Assembly: GCA_023393115.1 (NCBI GenBank) | Contig: JAEWMS010000059.1 | Span: forward strand, 1 to 5,298 | Source of the DNA: Bacillota bacterium | GTDB taxonomy: Bacteria > Bacillota > Clostridia > Acetivibrionales > DSM-1351 | DNA: 5,298 bases | Reading direction: 5' to 3' | Shown here: one piece after another, positions 5,224 through 5,298 of the stretch | Layout: each line of letters starts with the position of its first letter | Position numbering within the stretch: position 1 is the stretch's first letter | Translations under genes and position numbers: made by a program | The notes under the pieces: generated by a model | The model's database searches: none | What the model saw: the letters and a program-made list of their open reading frames with translations, nothing else | Told to the model about the DNA's origin: nothing

Positions 5224-5298
5224 ATGAATAAAAAGCAAAAAGTTATAAAGCGGACAGGAATTATATTTTTATGCATACTTTTAGTCGTGTTTATTGCG
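5224..5298 (+). CDS. Membrane or secreted protein, N-terminus only
   Basis: ATG 5224 follows AAGGA (5213-5217) at 6 bases, a good ribosome binding site. The 25 visible residues are a strongly basic head (MNKKQKVIKR) followed by a hydrophobic run (GIIFLCILLVVFIA). This is the make-up of a signal peptide n- and h-region or an N-terminal membrane anchor. The gene leaves the window before any functional domain, so the product cannot be named. The cysteine in the hydrophobic run is too early to call a lipobox. It appears to have its own promoter, about 50 bases upstream, and is probably not part of the nuclease-HerA operon. Confidence 0.7.
   Translation, partial: MNKKQKVIKRTGIIFLCILLVVFIA

Noticed and set aside
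4994..5227. Open frame ending in TGA that overlaps the ATG of the 5224 gene as ATGA
   Set aside because: It has no convincing start codon or ribosome binding site, a low-complexity Tyr/Leu/Val-rich translation, and a promoter-like element inside it. The overlap is probably chance.
1..5298. CRISPR array, insertion sequence ends or retron-like RNA
   Set aside because: No regularly spaced repeats, no transposase and no paired terminal repeats with target duplications were seen on either strand.

Overview
The window looks like a low-GC Firmicutes chromosome, probably a Clostridia gut lineage. It opens with what reads as the 3' end of a 5S rRNA followed directly by tRNA-Asn(GTT) with an encoded CCA, a common rRNA-operon tail in that group. 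Strong GAGGTGA/AGGAGG Shine-Dalgarno sites and TTG/GTG starts fit the same assignment. Genus cannot be named from this sequence alone.

Layout. Positions 1-126 hold stable RNA genes, closed by a hairpin terminator (about 132-179). A second, perfect 15-bp terminator hairpin (232-272) has no intact gene in front of it. Positions 329-944 are the remains of a large serine recombinase: the recombinase and zinc-ribbon parts are present, the N-terminal catalytic domain is absent, and a short out-of-frame C-terminal tail follows, so it should not be able to recombine DNA. Positions 998-1627 encode a KilA-N domain DNA-binding protein with an odd start region. Positions 1706-1734 carry a near-consensus sigma-A promoter that drives a two-gene operon (1771-4841). 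Its first gene is a DUF4297/Cap4-like PD-(D/E)XK nuclease read from TTG, and its second is a HerA-family hexameric ATPase that overlaps it at ATGATGA. After a roughly 380-base AT-rich gap, a new gene for a membrane or secreted protein starts at 5224 and runs off the window.

How the genes work together. A nuclease of the DUF4297 type translationally coupled to a HerA ATPase matches the architecture of the known DUF4297-HerA anti-phage defence system, in which the two proteins form one complex that degrades DNA. The DNA-binding KilA-N gene just upstream could be a regulator or an unrelated phage-derived neighbour. The recombinase remnant, the rRNA/tRNA location and the sharp fall in GC content at the start of the nuclease gene all point to an acquired accessory region. 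The system type is recognisable. What may be new is this divergent nuclease, particularly its unassigned C-terminal half, and its pairing with a KilA-N gene.
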